A DNA stretch of 8,554 nt, from assembly GCA_947644475.1 (NCBI GenBank), contig CANRZQ010000114.1, forward strand, positions 1 to 8,554, in the 5' to 3' direction. A model generated the notes under the pieces. The model did not search any database. It was not told where the DNA came from and was given only the letters and a program-made list of their open reading frames with translations. Made by a program: the position numbers and the translations under genes. Positions 1 through 5,814 of this stretch are shown one piece after another. The stretch's first letter is position 1. The number at the start of each line of letters is the position of its first letter. Origin of the DNA: an uncultured Muribaculaceae bacterium. Its GTDB lineage: Bacteria; Bacteroidota; Bacteroidia; Bacteroidales; Muribaculaceae.

Positions 1-551
1 ACATGGCCTTCGTGATGCACATCCTCTCGTGGCTATCCACCGAAGGCACAGCCGCTATCGTCGAATTCCCCGGAGTGCTCTACCGCAGCGGAGCCGAGGC
101 CAAAATCCGCGAATACCTCGTCCGCAACAATTACATCGACACCATAATCCAGCTCGCCCCCAACATGTTTTTCGGAGCCACTATCGCCACCTGCATCATT
201 GTGCTCAAGAAAAACAAGCCCGACAACCGCGTCCTCTTCATCGACGCCTCTGCCGAATTCGAGCACGAAGGCAACAAAAACCGCCTCTCCGACGCCAACA
301 TCGAGCGCATCTACCGCGCCCATATCCGCAAAGAAGAAATCCCCCATTTCTCCGCCATCGTCACCACCGCCGACATCGCCGACAAAAAATACAACCTCTC
401 CGTCAGCACCTACGTCGAGCCCGAAGACACCACCGAAGAAATCGACATCGTCGAACTCAACGCCCGCATCGCGCGCATCGTGGCCCGCGAAACCGAGCTC
501 CGCGCCTCAATCGACGCCATCGTCGCTGAACTGGAAGGAGGCATCGCATGA
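1..551 (+). CDS. hsdM: Type I restriction-modification DNA methyltransferase subunit HsdM, C-terminal part (5' end outside window)
   Basis: This is the C-terminal 182 or so residues of HsdM, the N6-adenine methyltransferase subunit that works with HsdS to methylate, and with HsdR to restrict, DNA. The open frame runs to the left edge. The ATG at position 3 is most likely an internal Met, because it falls inside the conserved AFVMHxL stretch. Visible family landmarks are AAIVEFPGVLYRSGAE (about residues 17-32), QLAPNMFFG, ATCIIVLKKNK and VLFIDASAEF, followed by a YNLSVSTYVEPED segment and a helical C-terminus that normally contacts HsdS. The S-adenosylmethionine and NPPF motifs lie upstream, outside the window. 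The stop overlaps the hsdS start as ATGA, so the two are translationally coupled. The FPG, NMFFG and FIDAS blocks resemble type IC (EcoR124I-like) M subunits, in agreement with hsdR. Confidence 0.95.
   Translation, partial: MAFVMHILSWLSTEGTAAIVEFPGVLYRSGAEAKIREYLVRNNYIDTIIQLAPNMFFGATIATCIIVLKKNKPDNRVLFIDASAEFEHEGNKNRLSDANIERIYRAHIRKEEIPHFSAIVTTADIADKKYNLSVSTYVEPEDTTEEIDIVELNARIARIVARETELRASIDAIVAELEGGIA
535..541 (+). promoter_or_regulatory. Strong Shine-Dalgarno site for the first hsdS half
   Basis: AAGGAGG lies 6 nt before the hsdS ATG, inside the last codons of hsdM (Leu-Glu-Gly-Gly). Bacteroidetes genes usually lack such sites and no other gene start in the window has one this good. With the ATGA overlap it supports 548 as the hsdS start. 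The bases also encode HsdM residues, so their match to the ribosome could be partly coincidental. Confidence 0.55.
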
Positions 552-1150
552 AAACCCTCGCCCAACTCATCGCCGACCTCTGCCCCAACGGCGTAAAATA
601 CAAACGACTTTCGGATTTAGGCACGTTTTATGGAGGTTTGACAGGTAAAAACAAACACGATTTTACCGACGGAAATGCTCCGTATGTAACATATATGAAC
701 ATCTTTTCCAATCCCGCTCTAAGCCTCGATATAAATGATTTGGTAAAGGTTTCCATTGGAGAAAGACAAAATTCAATACAACGAGGAGACATACTTTTTA
801 CCGGTTCTTCCGAAACCCCGGAAGAAGCAGGTATGACATCAGTCGTCATGGAGGAGCCGAAAGTTCCGACATATGTAAATTCATTCTGCTTTGGCTTCCG
901 CTTTTACAGTTTGAATGGCATATGCCCTGGATTTATGAAGCATCTTTTCAGAAGCCACGCATTAAGAAAATCTATTTCCAAAACAGCGAATGGAGTAACC
1001 AGATTTAATATATCAAAGAAGTCTCTTGCCGACATTGAGATTCCTGTGCCTCCGATTGAGGTGCAGGAGCGGATTGTTGAGATTTTGGATAAATTCACGG
1101 CTCTTACAGCGGAGCTGCAAGCGGAGCTGCAAGAGCGTCAACGGAATTAA
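548..1150 (+). CDS. hsdS: Type I restriction specificity subunit HsdS, first half (one target recognition domain), truncated by in-frame TAA
   Basis: HsdS reads the DNA target and holds the HsdM subunits. This 200-residue product contains one target recognition domain (about residues 18-170, starting VKYKRLSDLG and ending DIEIPVPPI). The conserved helical spacer QERIVEILDKFTALTAELQAEL (about 173-194) follows. Full-length HsdS has two such units and about 400 residues, so this is half the usual length. The frame stops at TAA 1148-1150, yet the next codons in the same frame (1151-1180) read EYYRNRLLSF, the normal end of the spacer. In the second half the aligned codons are CAA TAT (Gln-Tyr), where this copy has AAT TAA. 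The start overlaps hsdM. The recognition-domain region is clearly more AT-rich than hsdM and hsdR, as expected of exchangeable recognition domains. It could work as a half-subunit dimer or be a decayed gene. Confidence 0.88.
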   Translation: MKTLAQLIADLCPNGVKYKRLSDLGTFYGGLTGKNKHDFTDGNAPYVTYMNIFSNPALSLDINDLVKVSIGERQNSIQRGDILFTGSSETPEEAGMTSVVMEEPKVPTYVNSFCFGFRFYSLNGICPGFMKHLFRSHALRKSISKTANGVTRFNISKKSLADIEIPVPPIEVQERIVEILDKFTALTAELQAELQERQRN

Positions 1151-1180
1151 GAATATTATCGCAACCGCCTCCTGTCGTTC
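1062..1180 (+). repeat. hsdS conserved spacer, copy 1 (direct repeat with 1634-1766)
   Basis: This segment encodes the helical conserved region after the first recognition domain, and a related segment follows the second domain at 1634-1766. The best-matching part is 1151-1180 against 1737-1766 (EYYRNRLLSF in both), with about 25 of 30 bases identical. QERIVEILDKF matches QERIVGILDRF. These are the normal internal repeats of HsdS and are possible sites for recombination that swaps recognition domains. Confidence 0.7.
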
Positions 1181-1256
1181 GGCGGCTACTACAATATTCA
1201 TTAGTAACTCATTGACACACAGGCACTTAACCCCCCCCCATTACAAATTCCTGAAA
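1151..1256 (+). pseudogene. Junction between the two hsdS halves: readable spacer remnant, tandem stops and poly-C run
   Basis: After the TAA at 1148 the first-half frame stays readable as EYYRNRLLSFGGYYNIH, then meets adjacent stops TAG TAA at 1202-1207. The second half is in the next frame, which is open backwards through this stretch to at least 1026 but there encodes no recognisable protein. Just before the ATG at 1257 that frame reads HYKFLK. This resembles the KYKRL opening of the first recognition domain and suggests the ATG is an internal codon of a formerly continuous gene. At least two lesions, a nonsense codon and a frame change, would be needed to derive this from one full-length hsdS. 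The strand and protein facts are seen directly; the ancestry is inferred. Confidence 0.6.
1231..1239 (+). repeat. Run of nine cytosines between the hsdS halves
   Basis: Nine consecutive C residues lie between ACTTAA and ATTACAA, in an otherwise AT-rich linker. Such homopolymers slip during replication and are also prone to sequencing error. In the current arrangement the run is upstream of the likely start of the second half (1257), or in frame if translation begins further upstream. Confidence 0.75.
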
Positions 1257-1784
1257 ATGAGTGAGATATGCATAATTAAAACCGGAAAAGGTGTAACAAA
1301 GAAAGATGCGCATCCTTTTGGCTTGTACCCAATAATTAGTGGAGGAAAATCACCCATGGAGTATATTGATGTATACAACCGAAACGAAAATACTGTTACT
1401 ATCTCAAGAGTAGGTGCATATGCCGGTTATGTCGATTATCAAGTAAATAAATTTTATCTTAACGATAAATGCTTTAGTGCAATCCCCAAAACCGATACAC
1501 TTTCTCCCAAATTTTTATATTATTCTCTCAAAAATAAAGAGCAACAAATTATGGATCTTCAAAGTGAAGGCGGCGTACCGACAATAAATACTGAAAAAAT
1601 AGGGAATATAATACTTACGATTCCGTCGCTTGCGGAGCAAGAGCGGATTGTGGGGATTCTTGATCGGTTTGAGGCGTTGTGCTCGGATTTGAGCGCGGGG
1701 TTGCCTGCCGAGATTGAGGCCCGACAGAAGCAATATGAATATTACCGAAACCGCCTTCTCTCATTCCCCAGAATGGCAAATTAA
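1257..1784 (+). CDS. hsdS: Type I restriction specificity subunit HsdS, second half (second target recognition domain)
   Basis: From ATG 1257 this gives 175 residues. A recognition domain (about 1-125, MSEICIIKTGKG through IILTIPS) is followed by the conserved helical tail: AEQERIVGILDRFEALCSDLSAGLPAEIEARQKQYEYYRNRLLSF. That tail is the usual C-terminus of Bacteroidetes HsdS proteins. The motifs YPIISGGK and GVPTINTEKI are typical of the recognition-domain fold. No Shine-Dalgarno site precedes the ATG. The frame is open upstream to at least 1026, so the true start is uncertain; a TTG at 1212 is another in-frame option. HYKFLK just upstream looks like the natural domain beginning, so the ATG may not be a real start. 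It may be made as a separate half-subunit pairing with the first half, or may be an untranslated 3' fragment. It ends one codon before the left inverted repeat begins to diverge from coding sequence. Confidence 0.72.
   Translation: MSEICIIKTGKGVTKKDAHPFGLYPIISGGKSPMEYIDVYNRNENTVTISRVGAYAGYVDYQVNKFYLNDKCFSAIPKTDTLSPKFLYYSLKNKEQQIMDLQSEGGVPTINTEKIGNIILTIPSLAEQERIVGILDRFEALCSDLSAGLPAEIEARQKQYEYYRNRLLSFPRMAN
1634..1766 (+). repeat. hsdS conserved C-terminal spacer, copy 2 (direct repeat with 1062-1180)
   Basis: This is the counterpart of the central spacer. It encodes QERIVGILDRFEAL and ends in the complete QYEYYRNRLLSF, which shows what the first half would read without its TAA. It is less AT-rich than the recognition domain just before it, marking a composition boundary near 1620. 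Confidence 0.7.
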
Positions 1785-1814
1785 TCGTTTATCCGAGTAT
1801 TCGAGAACTCGATT
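1780..1814. repeat. Left inverted repeat flanking the four-helix gene
   Basis: The reverse complement of this 35-nt stretch matches 2583-2625 at 31 of 35 positions, with one 8-nt gap. It contains its own short palindrome, TCGAG-AA-CTCGA (1801-1812). It begins over the hsdS second-half stop codon and ends 13 nt before the next ATG. Function is unknown. It could be a cassette boundary, an RNA structure or an operator. Confidence 0.65.
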
Positions 1815-1827
1815 CATAAAATAATCT

Positions 1828-2571
1828 ATGGCAATACAAATTAAATCGGTAAAAGGCTACTATTTCCTTGATGCCTGGATAATGGCCAACATTATCCAGC
1901 AATCGACGCTGCACTTCTGCAATGACCTGCTGACGCGCGAAAACGACCCCTGCGGACGGCTCCGCGACCAAATGACAATGGCCGCCCGTTCGGCGGTGGC
2001 AAATATTGCCGAGGGTGCCTCGCGCCGTCAAACATCGCGCGAAACGGAAATGCGCCTCACCGATGTGGCCCGTGCAAGCCTTAGCGAACTGCTCTGCGAC
2101 TTTTACAGTTATGCCCTTTACCACCACATCCGCCCATGGGAGAAAGCCTCGCGGGAATACACCCTGTTTAATTCCTTGCAACTCGACCGCCCCGACTACG
2201 GCTCCGACATCGAAGCCGAAGCCTACGACCATATCTGCCGCCAGTTTTCCAAATTTGAGAGAGCGTTGCTAAATAAAAGCACAGACATAAGAGTAAACGC
2301 CAACATGCTGCTGATAAACCGCTGCATCCACATGCTAAATAAAATGATACAGCGGCAACTCGACGATTTCAGCCATGAGGGTGGTTTCTCTGAAAATCTC
2401 ACCAAACTGCGCAGAGCCGCCGTACAGGAAGATGCAGCGCAAAGCAATGCTCCGAAATGCCCGAAATGCGGGTCGCCCATGCAGCAAAGAATGGTGAAAC
2501 GAGGCTCGCGGCAGGGAAGCAGCTTTTGGGGCTGCTGCCGCTACCCCGAATGTGACGGCACGTTGAATTAA
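1828..2571 (+). CDS. Four-helix-bundle protein with suffix domain and C-terminal topoisomerase-type zinc finger
   Basis: This is a 247-residue protein of the family named 'four helix bundle suffix domain-containing', which I recall as occurring beside type I restriction genes; no function is established. The N-terminal part (about 8-100) carries the hallmarks of the S23/intervening-sequence four-helix family: QMTMAARSAVANIAEG (48-63), then RETEMRLTDVARASLSEL (71-88). A central helical region (about 100-200) follows. The C-terminus is a four-cysteine finger: CPKCGSPM (C211, C214), then FWGCCRYPEC (C236 or C237, C242). This fits the zinc module at the end of bacterial topoisomerase I and suggests binding to single-stranded or unusual DNA. 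It lies 43 bp after hsdS and 67 bp before hsdR, on the same strand, so it is probably cotranscribed. No promoter or ribosome site is obvious. A role in assembly or control of the restriction complex is speculation. Confidence 0.85.
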   Translation: MAIQIKSVKGYYFLDAWIMANIIQQSTLHFCNDLLTRENDPCGRLRDQMTMAARSAVANIAEGASRRQTSRETEMRLTDVARASLSELLCDFYSYALYHHIRPWEKASREYTLFNSLQLDRPDYGSDIEAEAYDHICRQFSKFERALLNKSTDIRVNANMLLINRCIHMLNKMIQRQLDDFSHEGGFSENLTKLRRAAVQEDAAQSNAPKCPKCGSPMQQRMVKRGSRQGSSFWGCCRYPECDGTLN

Positions 2572-2582
2572 AATACGAGGGC

Positions 2583-2625
2583 AATCGAGTGCTCGAGAAA
2601 TCTAATACTCGAATGAACGAATAAT
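2583..2625. repeat. Right inverted repeat flanking the four-helix gene
   Basis: Read forward, this 43-nt stretch matches the reverse complement of 1780-1814, apart from four mismatches and an inserted 8-mer (GAAATCTA). It contains the palindrome TCGAG-TG-CTCGA (2585-2596), the counterpart of the TCGAG-AA-CTCGA element on the left. It fills most of the gap before hsdR. Confidence 0.65.
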
Positions 2626-2641
2626 CGAATAATCGAAAATG
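2610..2641 (+). repeat. Imperfect 8-bp tandem repeat running into the hsdR start
   Basis: There are four consecutive 8-nt units, CGAATGAA, CGAATAAT, CGAATAAT and CGAAAATG. The middle two are identical, and the last contains the hsdR ATG (2639-2641). A change in unit number would alter the translation-initiation region without altering the reading frame. With only two perfect copies, chance is possible. Confidence 0.5.
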
Positions 2642-5600
2642 GAATACAACCTTATCTCCGAGAATCCGCAGTCGACGGTGGTGGCACGATACGAGCGCGA
2701 CTCTGCCGCAGCAGAGACATACCAAAGCGAGAGCGACCTCGAGCGCGCCTTCATACGCCAATTGGTGCGTCAAGGCTACGAATATATCGAGATTCACTCC
2801 GCCGCAGAATTGGAGTCCAACCTGCGCCGCCAGATCGAGCGGCTCAACAATATGTCGTTTACCGACGCCGAGTGGCTGCGTTTTTTCCGGCAGGAGATAG
2901 CCGCCGAGGGCAAGGGCATCGTGGAAAAAGCCCGAACTATCCAAGTGGACCACCGCAAAAGTTTCACATTCGACAATGGCACCGAGGCCAATATCCTGCT
3001 TATCGACAAAGAGGATATTCACCACAATATCACACAGGTGATAAACCAATATGAGGCTCCCAACGGCACGCGCCTTAACCGCTATGATGTGACGGTGCTC
3101 ATAAACGGCCTGCCGCTGGTGCATATCGAGCTGAAGCGGCGAGGCGTGAGTATCAAAGAGGCGTTCAACCAGATCGACCGATACGGGCGCGAATCGTTCT
3201 GGAGCGACAATGCCTTGTTTGAGTATGTGCAGATATTCGTAATATCCAACGGCACCTACACCAAATATTACAGCAACACCACGCGCAGCGGCCACCTGAG
3301 CGAGATGGCAAAAAGCAAACGGGGCGGACGGCCGCAGACATCGCACAGTTTCGAATTCACCTCATACTGGGCCGACCAACGCAACCAGGTGCTCAACGAC
3401 CTGGAAGATTTCACGGCAACGTTTTTTTCGCGCCATACTCTGCTCAACGTGCTCACACGTTATTGCATCTTCACCGAGCAAAACCTGCTTCTGGTAATGC
3501 GCCCCTATCAGATTGCCGCCTCCGAGCGGCTTCTCAACCAGATAGAGAAAGCCCACAACACGCGCCGCTACGGCACCAAAGACGCCGGCGGATATATATG
3601 GCACACCACGGGATCGGGCAAGACGCTCACTTCGTTCAAGGCCGCACAACTTGCCATGACGCTGCCCTACGTCGACAAGGTGCTGTTTGTGGTGGACCGC
3701 AAGGACCTCGACTATCAGACCATGAAAGAATATGACCGCTTCCAAAAAGGAGCGGCCAACGGCAACGCGTCGGCCCGCATCCTCGAGCAGCAACTCCGCG
3801 GACGCGAGCGCATGATCATCACCACCATTCAAAAACTCGCCAACCTTATCAAAAAGCATCCACAGCACGAAATCTACACAAAGGAAGTGGTGATAATCTT
3901 CGACGAATGCCACCGCTCGCAATTTGGCGACATGCACGACGCGATAGTGAAGAAGTTTAAGCGTTACTATATGTTCGGCTTCACCGGCACTCCGATTTTC
4001 ACCGAAAATATGCTGCAAAGCCACGGTAAAGGCTTTGAGTTTACTACCGACGACCGTTTTGGACGACGGCTGCATACCTACACCATAGTCGACGCCATAC
4101 GCGACCGCAACGTGCTTCCATTCCGCGTAAGCTATGTGCGCACCATTGCCGATAAAGACGATGTCGGCGACGAAAAAGTGTGGGGCATCGCCCGGGAAAA
4201 AGCCTTTATGAACCCCAAGCGCATCGCCAATGTGAGCCAATATATCCTCGAGCACTTCAACCAGCAGACAATGCGCTCGGAGTCGTACCAATTCAACCGG
4301 CTGCAAAATATCTCTGAAGTGGTGCGCGGCTCCGGCAAGAGGGATGTGGCAGAGATTCGCCGCAAAGAGCGGATATACGGCTTTAACTCGATACTTGCAG
4401 TGCAGAGCATAGAAATGGCAAAATTATATTACGACGAACTGCACCGCCAAATGGGAACGCTCCCCGAGAACCGCCGGCTGAAAATAGCCACGATATTCAG
4501 TTTCGGCGTAAACGATGAAGTGGAGGTGGAAGAAAATTCCGACAGCACCGAAGGCCTCGCCGAAGCCGACCGCGATTTCCTCGACCGCGCGATAGCCGAC
4601 TATAACGCAATGTTCGGCACAAGCTATGACACGTCGGCCGAAAAATTCCCCAACTATTACAAGGATGTGAGCCAGCAGATGAAAAACCGGCAACTCGACC
4701 TTCTCATTGTGGTAAACATGTTCCTTACGGGCTTTGACGCAACTACACTCAATACCCTGTGGGTCGACAAGAACATGCGCTACCACGGGCTGCTGCAAGG
4801 TTTCAGCCGCACCAACCGCATCCTCAACTCCGTAAAGACCTGGGGAAACATAATATGCTTCCGCAACCTCGAAGACGACACCAACAAGGCTCTCGCCCTG
4901 TTTGGCGACAACGAGGCACATTCGACCACCATACTCCGTCCTTTTGAGGATTACCTCAACGGATACGAAGACGAAGACGGACACCGCGTAAAGGGCTACC
5001 TTGATGTCGTGGGCGAATTTCTCGCACGATTCTCACCCGGCGAGCCCCCTCTTACCGAGAAAGATGAAAAAGACTTCATCCGCCTGTTCAACTCCATCCT
5101 GCGATTCCAAAACCTGCTCAAATGCTTCGACGAGTTCGAGGGACAGGACCCCATTGCGGAACGCAACATGCAAGACTTCACAAGCACCTACAACGATCTC
5201 CACGAAAAATACCGCAACCGCGAGAAACACGACGCTGCCGATATTTCCGATGATGTAGAGTTTGAAATGGAACTTGTAAAGAAGGTCGAGGTCAACATCG
5301 ACTATATTCTCTATCTTGTCAACTTATACAAAGAGAGCCACTGCAAAGACAGCGAAATTCGCGTCAAAATCAGCAAGGCCATCGGAGCCAGCCCCGACCT
5401 GCGCGACAAACGAGACCTTATCGAGATGTTTATCGAGTCGATAACACCCGACAGCGATGTCGACGCAATGTGGACAGAGTATATCAACCGCAAGAAACGA
5501 GAGGAATTTGCTCGCCTGATAGATGATGAGAAGTTAAAAACGCTTCCGGCATATAAATTCATAGAAGACTCTTTCTCAAAGGGCTACGTAGCCGAAGGAG

Positions 5601-5749
5601 GCACAGAGATATATGCCATCCTTCCGCCGATAAATCCTTTCGACCGAAACGCAAACCGCCAAGGCATATTCCAACGGGTGCTCGACCGCCTGAAAGCCTT
5701 TTTTCATAAATATTACGAAGTGGCCAACGGCGATTTTACAGGCCAATAG
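2639..5749 (+). CDS. hsdR: Type I restriction enzyme R subunit HsdR (type IC, EcoR124I-like)
   Basis: This 1036-residue protein is close to the 1038 residues of EcoR124I HsdR. It translocates DNA using ATP and cuts unmethylated DNA when bound to HsdM/HsdS. The N-terminal PD-(D/E)xK nuclease shows D150 (RYDVTVLINGLPLVHIELKRR), E164 and K166, with Q178 and Y182 of the QxxxY motif. EcoR124I uses D151, E165 and K167. The superfamily 2 motor follows: Walker A TTGSGKT (about 323-329), VDRKDLDYQTMKEY, DECH box IIFDECHRSQFG (about 419-430), FGFTGTP (446-452), NMFLTGFD (693-700) and motif VI QGFSRTNR (720-727). The remaining C-terminus is helical and probably contacts the methyltransferase. Every catalytic motif is intact, so the enzyme should be active if a working HsdS exists. 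It starts 67 bp after the four-helix gene and has no visible promoter of its own. Confidence 0.97.
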   Translation: MEYNLISENPQSTVVARYERDSAAAETYQSESDLERAFIRQLVRQGYEYIEIHSAAELESNLRRQIERLNNMSFTDAEWLRFFRQEIAAEGKGIVEKARTIQVDHRKSFTFDNGTEANILLIDKEDIHHNITQVINQYEAPNGTRLNRYDVTVLINGLPLVHIELKRRGVSIKEAFNQIDRYGRESFWSDNALFEYVQIFVISNGTYTKYYSNTTRSGHLSEMAKSKRGGRPQTSHSFEFTSYWADQRNQVLNDLEDFTATFFSRHTLLNVLTRYCIFTEQNLLLVMRPYQIAASERLLNQIEKAHNTRRYGTKDAGGYIWHTTGSGKTLTSFKAAQLAMTLPYVDKVLFVVDRKDLDYQTMKEYDRFQKGAANGNASARILEQQLRGRERMIITTIQKLANLIKKHPQHEIYTKEVVIIFDECHRSQFGDMHDAIVKKFKRYYMFGFTGTPIFTENMLQSHGKGFEFTTDDRFGRRLHTYTIVDAIRDRNVLPFRVSYVRTIADKDDVGDEKVWGIAREKAFMNPKRIANVSQYILEHFNQQTMRSESYQFNRLQNISEVVRGSGKRDVAEIRRKERIYGFNSILAVQSIEMAKLYYDELHRQMGTLPENRRLKIATIFSFGVNDEVEVEENSDSTEGLAEADRDFLDRAIADYNAMFGTSYDTSAEKFPNYYKDVSQQMKNRQLDLLIVVNMFLTGFDATTLNTLWVDKNMRYHGLLQGFSRTNRILNSVKTWGNIICFRNLEDDTNKALALFGDNEAHSTTILRPFEDYLNGYEDEDGHRVKGYLDVVGEFLARFSPGEPPLTEKDEKDFIRLFNSILRFQNLLKCFDEFEGQDPIAERNMQDFTSTYNDLHEKYRNREKHDAADISDDVEFEMELVKKVEVNIDYILYLVNLYKESHCKDSEIRVKISKAIGASPDLRDKRDLIEMFIESITPDSDVDAMWTEYINRKKREEFARLIDDEKLKTLPAYKFIEDSFSKGYVAEGGTEIYAILPPINPFDRNANRQGIFQRVLDRLKAFFHKYYEVANGDFTGQ

Positions 5750-5775
5750 GAACACAATCCTTCGGATTGTGTTCC
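5749..5775 (+). terminator. Perfect 12-bp hairpin at the end of hsdR, probable terminator
   Basis: GGAACACAATCC and GGATTGTGTTCC form an exact 12-bp stem with a TTC loop, beginning on the last base of the hsdR stop codon. There is no run of T after it (GGATTTGC follows), so it is not a textbook intrinsic terminator. Its place between the restriction operon and a separate promoter supports transcript termination or 3'-end protection. Confidence 0.65.
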
Positions 5776-5778
5776 GGA

Positions 5779-5810
5779 TTTGCAAGAGAGCGAAATCTTT
5801 TGTAAGTTTG
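5779..5810 (+). promoter_or_regulatory. Bacteroides-type promoter for dgt
   Basis: TTTG at 5779-5782, a 20-nt spacer and TAAGTTTG at 5803-5810 match the known Bacteroides -33 TTTG and -7 TAnnTTTG pattern exactly. The last base of the -7 box is only 4 nt before the dgt ATG. Transcription would therefore start at or next to the start codon. Confidence 0.75.
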
Positions 5811-5814
5811 CAGT

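Noticed and set aside
29..529. A 166-codon Arg/His/Pro-rich frame overlapping hsdM
   Set aside because: Its low-complexity basic composition is typical of an out-of-frame reading, and the HsdM frame is clearly the coding one.
1231..1239. One-base slippage in the C9 run as a complete on/off fusion switch
   Set aside because: Losing one C aligns the frames, but stops at 1148, 1202 and 1205 remain upstream in the first-half frame, so slippage alone cannot make a full-length HsdS.
1026..1256. Translation of the second hsdS half from the ATG at 1026
   Set aside because: Residues from 1026 to about 1238 are an out-of-frame reading of the first half's conserved spacer and junction and resemble nothing. 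Recognisable HsdS sequence begins only near 1239-1257.
548..1784. Inverting hsdS shufflon
   Set aside because: Both halves are in the same orientation and the shared segments are direct repeats. No inverted partial hsdS copy or site-specific recombinase is in the window.
1780..2625. Insertion sequence or transposon
   Set aside because: Inverted repeats flank a gene, but the gene does not look like a transposase and no target-site duplication is evident.
2610..2641. CRISPR array
   Set aside because: The 8-bp units are contiguous without spacers and far too short for CRISPR repeats.
2399..4306. Long minus-strand open frames of 315 and 314 codons opposite hsdR
   Set aside because: They lie antisense to the fully conserved HsdR motifs, have no recognisable domains, and are expected by-products of GC-rich codon use on the other strand.
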